A stretch of DNA of 20,000 nucleotides from Trachelipus rathkii (taxonomy: Eukaryota; Arthropoda; Malacostraca; Isopoda; Trachelipodidae). The notes under the pieces are model-generated. The model saw only the letters and a list, made by a program, of their open reading frames with translations, did no database searches and had not been told where the DNA came from. The translations under genes and the position numbers were made by a program. Shown piece by piece: positions 9,641 through 17,802 of this stretch (position 1 is the stretch's first letter; every line of letters starts with the position of its first letter). Location of the stretch: positions 37,501-57,500 of the forward strand of contig JABUQX010061535.1 in assembly GCA_015478945.1 (NCBI GenBank), given 5' to 3'.

Positions 9641-11036
9641 AAACTTAAACTTAAATTTAACCTTAAACTTAAAATTAAACTTAAACTTAAACTTAAACTT
9701 AAACTTAATTTTAAACTTAAACTTAAACTGAAACTTAAACTAAAACTTAAACTTAAACTTAAACCTAAACTTAAACTTAAACTTAAACTTTAACTTAAAC
9801 TCAAACTGAAACTTAAACTTACACTTAAACTTAAACTTAAACTTAAACTTAAACTTAAACTTAAACTTAAACTTAAACTTAAACTTAAACTTAAACTTAA
9901 ACTTAAATTTAAATTTAAACTTAAACCTTAACTTAAACACAAACTTAAACTTAAACTTAAACTTAAACTTAAACTTAAACTTAAACTTAAACTTAAACTT
10001 AAACTTAAACTTAAACTTAAAAAATTAAAATTATTTTAGGAGATATACCTTTTATTAAATCTTTAAACTTAAGCTTAAAACTTAAAATTTAAACTTAAAC
10101 TTAAACTTAAACTTAAACTTAAACTTAAACTTAAACTTAAACTTAAACTTAAACTTAAACTTAAACTTAAACTTAAACTTAAACTTAACTTAAACTTAAA
10201 CTTAAAATTTAACACTTACTTAAACTTAAACTTAAACTTAAACTTAAACTTAAACTTAAACTTAAACTTAAACTTAAACTGAAACTTAAATTTAAACTTA
10301 AACTTAAACTTAAACTTAAACTTAAACTTAAACCTCCTAAATTTAAACTTAAACTTAAACTTAAACCTAAACTTAAACTTAAAATTAAAGCTAAACTTAA
10401 ACTTAAACCTCTTAAACTTAAACTTAAAATTAAACTTAAACTGAAACTTAAACTTAAATTTAAACCTAAACCTAAACCTAAACTTAAACTTAAACTTAAA
10501 CTTAAACTTAAACTTAAACTTAAATTTAAACTTAAACTTAAACCTTAACTTTAACATAAACCTAAACTTAAATTTAAACCTAAACTTAAACCTAAACTTC
10601 AACTTTAACTTCAACTTAAACTTAAACTTAAACTTAAACTCTAAACTTAAACTTAAACTTAAACTTAAACTTAAACTTAAACTTAAATTTAAATTAAATT
10701 AAATTTAAACCTACTAACTTAAATTTAACTTAAACTTAAAAATTTATTTAAAATTAAGCTAAATTTAAACTTTAAAATAGAATCATAGCTAAAACTTTTC
10801 CTTAACTTAAACTTAAACATAAATTAAACCTAAACTTAAACTTAAACTTAAACTTAAACTTAAACTTGAACTTAAACTTAAACTTAAACTTAAACCTAAA
10901 CCTAAACTTAAACCTAAACTTAAACCTAAACTTAAACTTAAACCTTAACTTAAACCTAAACTTAAACCTAAACTTAAACTTAAACTTAAACTTAAACTTA
11001 AACTTAAACTTAAACTTAAACTAACTCATACTGGAA

Positions 11037-11060
11037 TTTGATTTAAATTCTCAAATCAAA
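11037..11060. repeat. Short inverted repeat at the satellite edge
   Basis: TTTGATTT and AAATCAAA form a perfect 8-base stem around an 8-base loop, immediately after the last satellite hexamers. It is AT-rich and may be chance. Confidence 0.35.
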
Positions 11061-11261
11061 CTGTTTCTTCCACTTCCTCTTATCAAAATTTGTTTCAAAG
11101 GCGAAACAGCTATTTAAACCTTAAACGCTTAACTTCAATCAAACCTTTGCTTCTAATTTGAGCTTTTCTCTTTTTCGACTTCCCTGCAAATCACTTATGA
11201 CTAATAATTAAATTCCTCTAAATATATTGTTTCTTATCTCTAAAGCTTAAAACTAAGAAAG

Positions 11262-12450
11262 TTCACTGTTCCGGTGGTATCTCTTTTGTGGTTCCTAAAA
11301 CTAATTCCTCATTCTTTCAGACCTCCACCGACAGCATCGTCCCTTGGTAAAGCAATTTTGACTTTGCCTATCAACTTCAAGTTTTCCTCTTTCTTGAATC
11401 GTGCACTTATTCAATCTGTTAGGAAAGGGAACCCTCTCAACTATCATCCGGTCGTTTTAACCTTTGCTCAACCCAAAGTTTTAGAATCTATCCTTGATAG
11501 GAAAATTTTGAAATATCAAAAGTTTCCAGTCTTATTTTAGATTGCCAATATTGCATCTAATAGAAACGCTCGACTTGTGGTCTTTCTCCCGTCTCTAATT
11601 TTTGGTCTTATGCTTTTCGCCATTTCAGTAAATTTTTTACATTGATCTTAGAGATAGAAATATCGGAAGCGTTTGATTGAGTTTGACACAAAGATTTGAT
11701 TTTAAAACTTAACGGTTTGAACTACAATCCTTCTATGTAACTTCCTATTCTGTGGCTATACAGCAAATTATGTAGACTACTACTGTTCGTTTTTTTTTTT
11801 AAATCTATCAATTGTGATAGTCAACGTGGTTCTTTTCTAACCACAATTCGTTTTACTTGTAATTTAAGACTTTCAATTTGTTGCTACATCATCTATCCAC
11901 CATTGTGCTGCCGATTTCACTGCTCATTACTCCTTTCAATTTGAAATGTCCCACTGAACTTCAAATACTGTAGTCGATTCTATAAAAGGATTTCATTGAA
12001 GAAACTGATCTCTGAATTTTTCTAGCTTTCTATTTGGGCAGAGAAAAATATGGATGTTTTCAGATCCTCAGTTTCTTCCTCTATCTACTTGACATTTTGC
12101 ATAATATTCTTGGCACTTCCTTTACTTGTGGTCATTTTTGGGAAGAATCATATTATATCTCTCAACAAGCAAGTTTCTAAAAGGTTAGATGTTCTGCGGC
12201 GTCTCGCCGCTCTTTACTTGTTCTCTTTGAGGGCGGTGTTCATTATTTTATGAAATATAAGCCACAAATCTAAGGAAGTTCCCTCACACAGCCTTTTTAA
12301 AAAGATAGAATATGCACTTTTCGATTTATCTGTTTTCTAGCTTTGACTGATTCTCTTTAATCTCTATCTGGCTATCGAACTGTTTCTATCACCCTTCTTT
12401 TTCCTTTCTCCCAAACAATCCATCTTCTTTCTCCTCCTTTTCCCCCATTC
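11262..12450 (+). pseudogene. Dead Jockey-type LINE, reverse transcriptase domain
   Basis: Conserved blocks of a Jockey-clade reverse transcriptase occur in the right order but scattered over the three plus frames. In sequence: a finger block reading GNPLNYHPVVLTF (NYHPVVLTF from 11439) and KVLESILDRKILKY; KRSTCGL; a block near 11648-11677 reading LEIEISEAFD, which matches the usual LDISKAFD; HKDLILKLNGLNYNPSM; KSINCDSQRGSFLT, matching the SGVPQGSVLSPT block; and HHCAADFTAHY at about 11898-11924, matching the Y-A-D-D active site. Then come WAEKNMDVF near 12035 and KQVSKRLDVLRRL near 12165, as in the region after the polymerase core. The usual catalytic Asp of the first motif is Glu and YADD reads CAAD, and many stops and frame changes are present, so it cannot be active. 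The endonuclease half is not recognisable upstream. Confidence 0.85.
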
Positions 12451-12478
12451 TCCCCAAACAGCGTTTTTTTTCACCCCC

Positions 12479-12640
12479 TTTTTTTTTTTTTTTTTTTTTT
12501 TAAAGTTCACACCTCACGGGCATAACCCTATTCAAGGAGGGGAACTTCTCTAGGTAATTTTTCTAAATAGGATCCCGAACTAGGATCGAACCCGGACCAT
12601 GGAACATGCGAACCGTCGCTCCTAACCGTTGAGACACGTT
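12479..12640 (-). mobile_element. tRNA-derived SINE, minus strand
   Basis: Read on the minus strand, a tRNA-like head begins near 12640 (GTGTCTCAACGGTTAGGAGC). It contains a box-A-like segment at 12633-12618 and a perfect box B, GGTTCGATCC, at 12592-12583. A tRNA-unrelated body of about 75 bases follows and ends in a 23-base poly(A) tail, seen as the T-run at 12479-12501. Internal RNA polymerase III promoter, short body and A-tail are the standard SINE structure. I see no convincing target-site duplication, because the tail side is pyrimidine-rich. It is inserted tail-first against the 3' side of the LINE. Confidence 0.85.
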
Positions 12641-12810
12641 ATTTTCCTCTGCAATGATCTAGTGAAGTTGGAAACTTTACTTCTATTTTCTCAATTTCGT
12701 GTGAAAATAAACATTTTCAAACGTCGTGTATAGTCCAGTTTTGAACTATTCCTTTTGATTAAAAATCCAACTAAATTTCCCAAAACTTCTCATCAGGAGG
12801 TTTTAATATA
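12641..12810. other. Unassigned single-copy-looking sequence
   Basis: About 170 bases with no recognised coding, RNA or repeat signal, between the SINE and a TA microsatellite. Confidence 0.5.
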
Positions 12811-12897
12811 ATATATATATATATATGATATATATATATATATATAATTATAATAAAATCTTTTATAAGTAATCTATAAAAAATAATCTAATTTTTA

Positions 12898-12944
<47 letters not shown>

Positions 12945-12964
12945 TCTATATATTATATATTTAT
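12811..12964. repeat. TA microsatellite flanking a hAT element
   Basis: (TA)n interrupted at about 12845-12900 by an AT-rich spacer. Its last eight bases, ATATTTAT at 12957-12964, act as the left flank of the element that begins at 12965. Confidence 0.9.
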
Positions 12965-13462
12965 CAGTGGCGGCTCGTGGCCTGGTTGCAGGTTTGCGCA
13001 ACCACCATTTTATACAACCTTGCAGTTAGTTGTGCAACTATTTTTTATTTCTTATTCTTTAATTTTTATAGGATTAAATATTAAAGAATTAAATTGCATC
13101 TTATTTATAATAACACTCCAATGATTTATTTTAATGAAAAAAAAACGTTTCCATCGAATTTTAGTTAGTCCAAATGTTAAACCAACATGATTGTTGGCAG
13201 ACACTTTACAACATATGCCCTATACATTTTTGAGGAGAAAAATGTGTGTGAAAATATTACCGCGTGGACGCTTTATACCTACAACTTGCGGTTGCATATC
13301 AAGAACAACCGCTTTGTTTTCAATACTGAAATTCAAATTTGTGAATACGAAACAATTCGGAAAATTGACTCTCATGTTCCAAAATTTAACGTCTCGGCAA
13401 ACGAACGAATATGTATGTTGTTTGCGGTTTGTCAGATCTCTTGCCTTGTATAAGTATTATAT

Positions 13463-13525
13463 TCTCTCTCTCTCTCTCTCGTCTCTCTCTCTCTCTCCTC
13501 TCATCTCATCTCTCTCTCTCTCTCT
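13463..13525 (+). repeat. (CT)n microsatellite
   Basis: A polypyrimidine CT tract with three small interruptions, passing directly into TA repeats. It lies inside the hAT-like element. Confidence 0.95.
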
Positions 13526-13642
13526 TATATATTATATATATATATATATATAACTATATCTATATATATTATATATATATATTATAATATTAATATAATA
13601 TATATAAATATATATAATACTATATATAATAATATATATATG
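13526..13642. repeat. TA microsatellite inside the hAT-like element
   Basis: Imperfect (TA)n continuing from the CT tract. No other signal is seen. Confidence 0.9.
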
Positions 13643-14097
13643 TATGTAGATTATCCTCCTCCAGGTAAGTTGAAGCCATTTTTTTTTTGAATCTCTTATG
13701 ATCGACACAAAGTAATTGAAGAGGTCTCTCTTGGGCAATATGCGTTTTATTTCATTTATTTTTTTTACAACGCAGAGTGAAATAAATCGCAAAATACAAT
13801 TACATATATATATAGTTATAGTAAGTTATCTTTGAGTTTAGCTCTAGTTTTTTCACTACACTAGATTTAACTTTACATAAGCAAAGGTTTAGCTCTATCT
13901 GAATTAATTATTTACACCACAGATTGAACTTTTTTTTTTTTAATATTTTTTAGAGGTGTGAAGCTGCTTTAATAACCAAGTTTCAATTTAACTTTTAGGC
14001 ATTTTCATTCAATTTATGAAATGTGTTTCGAATTCATACTAATCGATTATATTAATTAATTTATATGGAGGTGGAGGCGAATAAATCGACATGATCC
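13643..14097. other. Non-repetitive inner part of the hAT-like element, unassigned
   Basis: AT-rich sequence without a recognised coding region. It includes T-runs near 13679 and 13929 and a GGAGGTGGAGG stretch near 14066. No transposase motif is visible in any frame. Confidence 0.45.
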
Positions 14098-14250
14098 ATA
14101 TATATATATATATATTATTACTTATAAATAATCTGTAACCCATACTTCTATAATATATAGTATCTATATATACCTATATAATATATATATCTATTATATA
14201 CTATTAATATATATTATATTAATATATATTATACTATATATATATATATC
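14098..14250. repeat. TA microsatellite near the right end of the hAT-like element
   Basis: Interrupted TA repeats with TATTAATATA variants. They end shortly before the right terminal inverted repeat. Confidence 0.85.
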
Positions 14251-14312
14251 ATTGTGTGTGCGAAAAAATGTCAGATGCAACCACTTATAAATTGTACGAC
14301 GAGCCGCCCCTG

Positions 14313-14472
14313 ATATATATATATAATATACTATATATATATATAATATACTATATTACTATATATACTATATATATATATCTTAATATACTATATATAT
14401 ATATATATTATATATATATCTACTAATATATATATATTATATATATATATCATATATATATATATATTATAT
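14313..14472. repeat. TA microsatellite separating two hAT elements
   Basis: 160 bases of imperfect (TA)n lying exactly between a CTG-terminated element on the left and a CAG-initiated element on the right. Confidence 0.9.
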
Positions 14473-14640
14473 CAGAGGTGGGCACTTCCGCTCTTTAGTC
14501 CGCTAGTCCGCTAGTCCCCTCCGAGCGGACTACCAGAACAGGTGCGGACTATCGGAGGTGCGGAGTCGTCAGCAAATTAGCGGACTTGCACGTGCGGAAA
14601 AAAAATTTCCGCTCTTTTTGGTCCGCACCTTTTTTGAAAA
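14473..14640. repeat. Left hAT terminus with subterminal repeats
   Basis: CAGAGGTGGGCA followed by repeated GTCCGC/GCGGAC hexamers, about eight GC-rich copies in 165 bases, in strong contrast to the AT-rich surroundings. Confidence 0.8.
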
Positions 14641-14926
14641 TGAAAGTATAGTTACTTATTAAGAATTCTTATTGGTTATAATAAGGAAATATAATTCTTA
14701 TTTTAAGTTTATAACTAATTATACTTTTTAGTCTAAGACTTATTTTTTTTAATAATTAAACATCCAAAACCAATCTCAACTTCCTTAATGGTACCATATA
14801 TAATGAAATAAATATTTAAATTGATTTATAGACTGAATGCCTATTACCCTCATCTATAACTTTAATTAATAATATTATTACTTATAATAACTAAGCAATA
14901 TCTAAATCGATTCTTTGTAAAACCAA
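14641..14926. other. AT-rich filler inside the hAT relic
   Basis: No recognisable coding sequence or RNA. It is probably decayed transposon interior. Confidence 0.4.
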
Positions 14927-15037
14927 ATATATATATATATACTATAATATATATATATATATATATTATACTATATATATATAATTACGTATATATTATA
15001 TATATTACTATTATATATAATTATAACTATATATATA

Positions 15038-15068
<31 letters not shown>

Positions 15069-15146
15069 ATATATATATATATTACTTATATATATAATAT
15101 ATCTATATATATATATATTATATTATATATATAAACTATATATATA

Positions 15147-15192
<46 letters not shown>

Positions 15193-15454
15193 ATAATATA
15201 CATATATTTTCTATATATATCTATATATATATTATATATATATTATATATATATCTATTGTATATATTTATTTAATTGATTTAATATATATATATATCAT
15301 ACTTAACTTCTATATATATTACTATATAAATTATATCTATATTTCTATATCTATATTATATATATATATTATTACTATATATATATATATATTATATATA
15401 TATATATAACTATCTATATTATATATATAATCTTGGGGGTTTCACAGAATTGAT

Positions 15455-15500
<46 letters not shown>

Positions 15501-15577
15501 CTTACTAATATATATAATAATATATATAATATATATATATATATATATACTATAATATATATATATATATATTATAA
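14927..15577. repeat. Long TA microsatellite inside the hAT relic
   Basis: About 650 bases of imperfect TA repeats with small islands such as ATCTTGGGGGTTTCACAG near 15430. It replaces the place where most of the transposase would be expected. Confidence 0.9.
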
Positions 15578-15723
15578 TCGCTACGGCTGATACGTTAGCA
15601 GCATTAGCATCGACTCTGCAGGCGTCGAGGCTTTCATGGATCCTACAAAAATCTTGAACGAAATAGACCTATCTTATGGTGGACAGGTGTCAAAAAATCT
15701 TCAGAAGGAGGCAGAATGTATTA
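15578..15723 (+). pseudogene. Possible upstream exon of the hAT transposase
   Basis: One frame holds EAFMDPTKILNEIDLSYGGQ, whose DPTKxL segment resembles the spacer that precedes the dimerisation domain in related hAT proteins. Another frame holds PILWWTGVKK, reminiscent of the WW segment in the same place. It ends at AG|GTGAGG (GT at 15724), a good 5' splice site, and TTTCCTTTCAG ends at 15812, so an intron of about 90 bases is possible. However, the DPTK frame does not match the downstream phase, and the WW frame ends in TAG at the junction. I therefore treat it as a decayed exon with low confidence. Confidence 0.35.
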
Positions 15724-15812
15724 GGTGAGGAACCTTAAATTAGCAATTTTTACTGCTGAGAAGCGAACTAACACCAGCACTTCTCTCTCACCAAGGACAT
15801 CTTTCCTTTCAG

Positions 15813-15980
15813 CATAGGCAGAATTTGTTGAACTTGTTCATAAAATATAATACACCTCCCCTTAGTTCTGCTGCTGTAGAGCGAATATTTAGTATTGGTG
15901 GGGATATTTTTGAGGGCAAGAGGTCAGCTTTAATTCTGCTTTTAATTTTGAGGCAGCTAAATCTTTTGAAAGGTAGATAG
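15813..15980 (+). pseudogene. hAT transposase C-terminal dimerisation domain (hATC), truncated
   Basis: The plus-strand frame reads FIKYNTPPLSSAAVERIFSI from 15837, then GGDIFEGKRSALI and a Leu-rich helix ending LNLLKGR before TAG at 15978-15980. The pattern KYNTPxxSSAAVERxFSxGGDIxxxKRxxL...LKG is the signature of the hATC dimerisation domain found at the end of hAT transposases. The sequence matches the family well up to KRSALI and then diverges. The open part begins just after a good splice acceptor (TTTCCTTTCAG). Without the catalytic core it cannot act as a transposase, although such domains are sometimes retained in host genes; nothing here suggests that. Confidence 0.85.
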
Positions 15981-16140
15981 GGGATTCTCTTGTTTCTTTT
16001 GACTGAAGACATTGAGGAGGATAGAGGAAAACTCCTGAGATTTCTGTAAATATTCATCTCAATTTTTCACTAATATTATAAATAAATCTTTTGTAAGGAC
16101 ATGATATATACTCTTTAGTATTTAATATTAAAACTTTTTG
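15981..16140. other. 3' part of the hAT relic, unassigned
   Basis: After the stop, a further open stretch reading LFLLTEDIEED and similar acidic residues continues to a TAA near 16047. It may be the original C-terminal tail. The rest is AT-rich with no signal. Confidence 0.35.
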
Positions 16141-16281
16141 TAAGTCCGCACATTATTAGGGAAGACGTGCCGACCGTCGACTTGCGGATAGCGGAGGTTG
16201 ATGCGTCTGAATAGGTGCGGAGGTGCGCTAGCGGCTACGTTTTCCTCGAGGTGTAGGTGCGCTCAGCGACTACCACCAATC
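16141..16281. repeat. Right subterminal repeats of the hAT relic
   Basis: GC-rich motifs related to the left end: GTCCGCAC, TTGCGGA, AGCGGAGG, GGTGCGGAGGTGCGC and AGGTGCGC. They end with CTACCACCAAT near 16280, which partly matches the reverse complement of the left terminus. Confidence 0.6.
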
Positions 16282-16310
16282 AAATAAAATCTCAAAGATC
16301 CAACCCTAAA

Positions 16311-16361
16311 TGACCCCCTCCCCCCCTCCCGGGGGGGGGGTTGCCCCCTAACCCCCTTCTG
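16311..16361. repeat. C-tract/G-tract block with a transposon-like CTG terminus
   Basis: A run of C with single T interruptions is followed by ten G (16331-16340), then TTGCCCCCTAACCCCCTTCTG ending at 16361 exactly where TA repeats begin. The reverse complement starts CAGAAGGGGGTTAGG, which looks like a transposon end. It may be the true right end of the preceding hAT relic (8 of the first 12 bases match its left end) or the end of another element. Confidence 0.45.
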
Positions 16362-16508
16362 ATATATATATATATTATATCATACTACTATATATATATA
16401 TATATATATATATACTATATATATACTATATTATATACTATATCCTATATTATATATATATATATACTATATATCTATATATATATATATATAATTTATA
16501 TATCTATA
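16362..16508. repeat. TA microsatellite
   Basis: Imperfect TA and TAC repeats. The open frame of Tyr and Ile residues through here is only the translation of the repeat. Confidence 0.9.
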
Positions 16509-16509
16509 T

Positions 16510-16560
16510 GGGGCCGCATTTTGTTTTGACCTAGCGGCTCCGTCGATACCTAGATCTGGT
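16510..16560. other. Short GC-richer island between TA tracts
   Basis: About 50 bases containing GGGGCCGC and GCGGCTCC as an imperfect inverted repeat. The stretch AGCGGCTCCGTCGATAC is close to the GGCGGCTCGTCGTAC end of the 12965-14312 element, so it may be the remnant of such a terminus. Confidence 0.35.
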
Positions 16561-17157
16561 AGTATATATATATATATATATATACTACTTATATATACTA
16601 TGATATATATATATATACATTACTTACTATATACTCTATAATATATATATATATATATATATTATATATAAATATATAAAATATTATTATACTATATATA
16701 TATTACATTATATATATATATATATATATATAAACAGTATCACTATATATATATATATAGTATATTATATATATATATACTCTTATATATAACTATATAA
16801 ATATATTTATTATATATATATATAATATATATATACTCTATATATTATATATATTATATATATATATTATATATAATTATATATATATTATATATATATC
16901 TATATATATATATATATATATATCTTATATATATATATATATATAATATATAATATATACTATATATATATATCTCTCTCTATAATATACAATATATACT
17001 ATTATATATATATACATATTAATATTACATATATATATATTACTCTATATATATATATATATATATATATTCACTATTTTTTCTCAACTATTACTATATA
17101 TATATATATATAATATATATAATATATATATATAATATATATATATATATATTATAC
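16561..17157. repeat. Long TA microsatellite
   Basis: About 600 bases of imperfect TA repeats with a single small non-repeat patch near 17070-17095. No other signal. Confidence 0.93.
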
Positions 17158-17166
17158 CGTATAAAT

Positions 17167-17393
17167 GGCCAGCGTTTATATATCAATATGTATCTTAAAA
17201 ACTATTAATGCAACAGTAAAACGGAATACATTGTCGGAATGCTGGTAAAATTTTAAGTACGGAAAATGTCTCTCTCTCTGAAAAAAAAAAAAAAAAAAAA
17301 CAAAAATTTATTCAGTCTTCAATACCTACAATAGCTACAGCGAAAGGAATACATTTTTGGAACCTGGTAAACATTTCTCACATAGGAAAATGT
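17167..17393 (+). repeat. Left arm of the long inverted repeat, with internal direct repeat
   Basis: Two related units occur about 126 bases apart. The first starts near 17214 (ACAGTAAAACGGAATACATT, then GGAATGCTGGTAAA and GGAAAATGTCTCT). The second starts near 17338 (ACAGCGAAAGGAATACATTT, then GGAACCTGGTAAA and GGAAAATGTCTTT). An A-run near 17281-17300 separates them. Confidence 0.75.
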
Positions 17394-17403
17394 CTTTTAC
17401 TAC

Positions 17404-17657
17404 GGCACACTAGGGGCTCGAGCGCGACGGGGAACATAGGGGGGGATGTCTTCCATACCCCGTTACGGGCAGGGGCCGGAGAACCCCGCGACACCCAAAT
17501 AATACCAAAGAGCGGGGTTCCGGACTGACTTCCTCTCCCGGGGAGGGAATAATCCTATCCCTCCGTAGTTCCCGGCAGGCGAGAGACCCCACTCCGCCAT
17601 CTGCAGGGCGGTATAATCTCCTCACACCTTGGGTTATCTCTTTAGTAAAAAAAAAAA
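17404..17657 (+). other. GC-rich segment ending in an A-tract, probably a nested retroposon-like insertion
   Basis: About 250 bases of clearly higher GC content than the window. It contains a strong inverted repeat (AACCCCGC near 17483 and GCGGGGTT near 17513), a second palindrome CTCCCGGGGAG near 17536, and an 11-base A-tract at 17647-17657 at its end. A GC-rich body with a terminal A-tract suggests a retroposed RNA inserted within the foldback-like element. I do not recognise the source. An 85-codon minus-strand open frame across it (17667-17410) matches nothing I know. Confidence 0.5.
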
Positions 17658-17802
17658 CCAAATACATATTTGGAATAAGAAAGTCTATTTATTTTTAACG
17701 AGAAACCAATAAATTTCCTCTAAAATGGCCTTATTACCATCTAAAGTAGGCTTAATCATACTTCTATAATTATTAACATAATTTTTTTCTTTTTTTATTT
17801 TT

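Larger units (their letters stand above)
2001..11030 (+). repeat. Unidirectional (AAACTT)n hexamer satellite, about 9 kb
   Basis: A 9 kb tandem array of AAACTT on the plus strand with recurrent variants AAACCT, AAATTT, AAACAT and AAACTC. Long nearly pure runs occur, for example at 3140-3250, 4080-4140, 6280-6380 and 10090-10180. Zones such as 2820-3620 and 7420-8560 carry many one- to three-base indels. G is almost absent from the plus strand throughout. Because the unit is a multiple of three, four of six reading frames can stay open and give Lys-Phe, Ser-Leu, Lys-Leu or Asn-Leu dipeptide strings; these are products of the repeat, not genes. It is not a canonical telomere, since the unit lacks the G-rich strand of TTAGG or TTAGGG. 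Confidence 0.97.
12965..14312. mobile_element. Non-autonomous hAT-like element with terminal inverted repeats
   Basis: The left end reads CAGTGGCGGCTCGTGG at 12965 and the reverse complement of the right end reads CAGGGGCGGCTCGTCG, ending at 14312; 14 of 16 positions match. Flanking octamers are ATATTTAT (12957-12964) and ATATATAT (14313-14320), 7 of 8 identical, as expected for the 8-base target duplication of hAT transposons, though in TA-rich DNA this is weak by itself. The left subterminal region holds a GGTTGC...GCAACC inverted repeat (about 12984-13003), and GGTTGC recurs inside the right end on the other strand. The 1348-base body has no recognisable transposase, only an unassigned open frame (13187-13453) and CT and TA microsatellites, so it is probably non-autonomous or gutted. 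Confidence 0.8.
14473..16281 (+). mobile_element. Degenerate hAT transposon with GTCCGC subterminal repeats
   Basis: The left terminus CAGAGGTGGGCA at 14473 is a classic hAT end. It is followed up to about 14640 by a dense cluster of GTCCGC, GCGGAC and GGTGCGGA motifs in both orientations, and a matching cluster lies at about 16141-16260. Such subterminal repeats serve as transposase binding sites in hAT elements. A C-terminal dimerisation domain of a hAT transposase lies between them in the same orientation. The right end is uncertain: a degenerate ACCACC match stops near 16281, while a CTG boundary next to TA repeats lies at 16361. Most of the transposase is missing, and its place is partly occupied by a 650-base TA microsatellite. 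Confidence 0.75.

Noticed and set aside
1586..10614. Many open frames of Lys-Phe or Ser-Leu repeats in the hexamer array
   Set aside because: They are direct translations of AAGTTT/AAACTT repeats, with no start context, composition or domain pointing to a gene.
2001..11030. Telomere interpretation of the hexamer array
   Set aside because: The unit lacks the G-run of TTAGG or TTAGGG, contains no such motif in tandem, and sits inside transposon-rich DNA on both sides.
2001..11030. CRISPR array
   Set aside because: The repeats are contiguous hexamers without regular spacers.
12583..12640. True tRNA gene on the minus strand
   Set aside because: Box B is perfect, but no acceptor stem pairing is evident, and the head is followed by an unrelated body and poly(A), which fits a SINE.
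13187..13453. 88-codon plus-strand open frame, and an overlapping 120-codon frame from 13191, inside the hAT-like element
   Set aside because: No recognised domain, two overlapping frames of similar length, and the second runs into CT and TA microsatellites; probably chance or unrecognisable relics.
15809..16057. 82-codon minus-strand open frame across the hATC domain
   Set aside because: It is the antisense shadow of the plus-strand hATC domain, whose family motifs are clear.
17410..17667. 85-codon minus-strand open frame in the GC-rich segment
   Set aside because: GC-rich DNA has few stop codons by chance; its N-terminal Phe/Lys run comes from the A-tract, and no family is recognisable.
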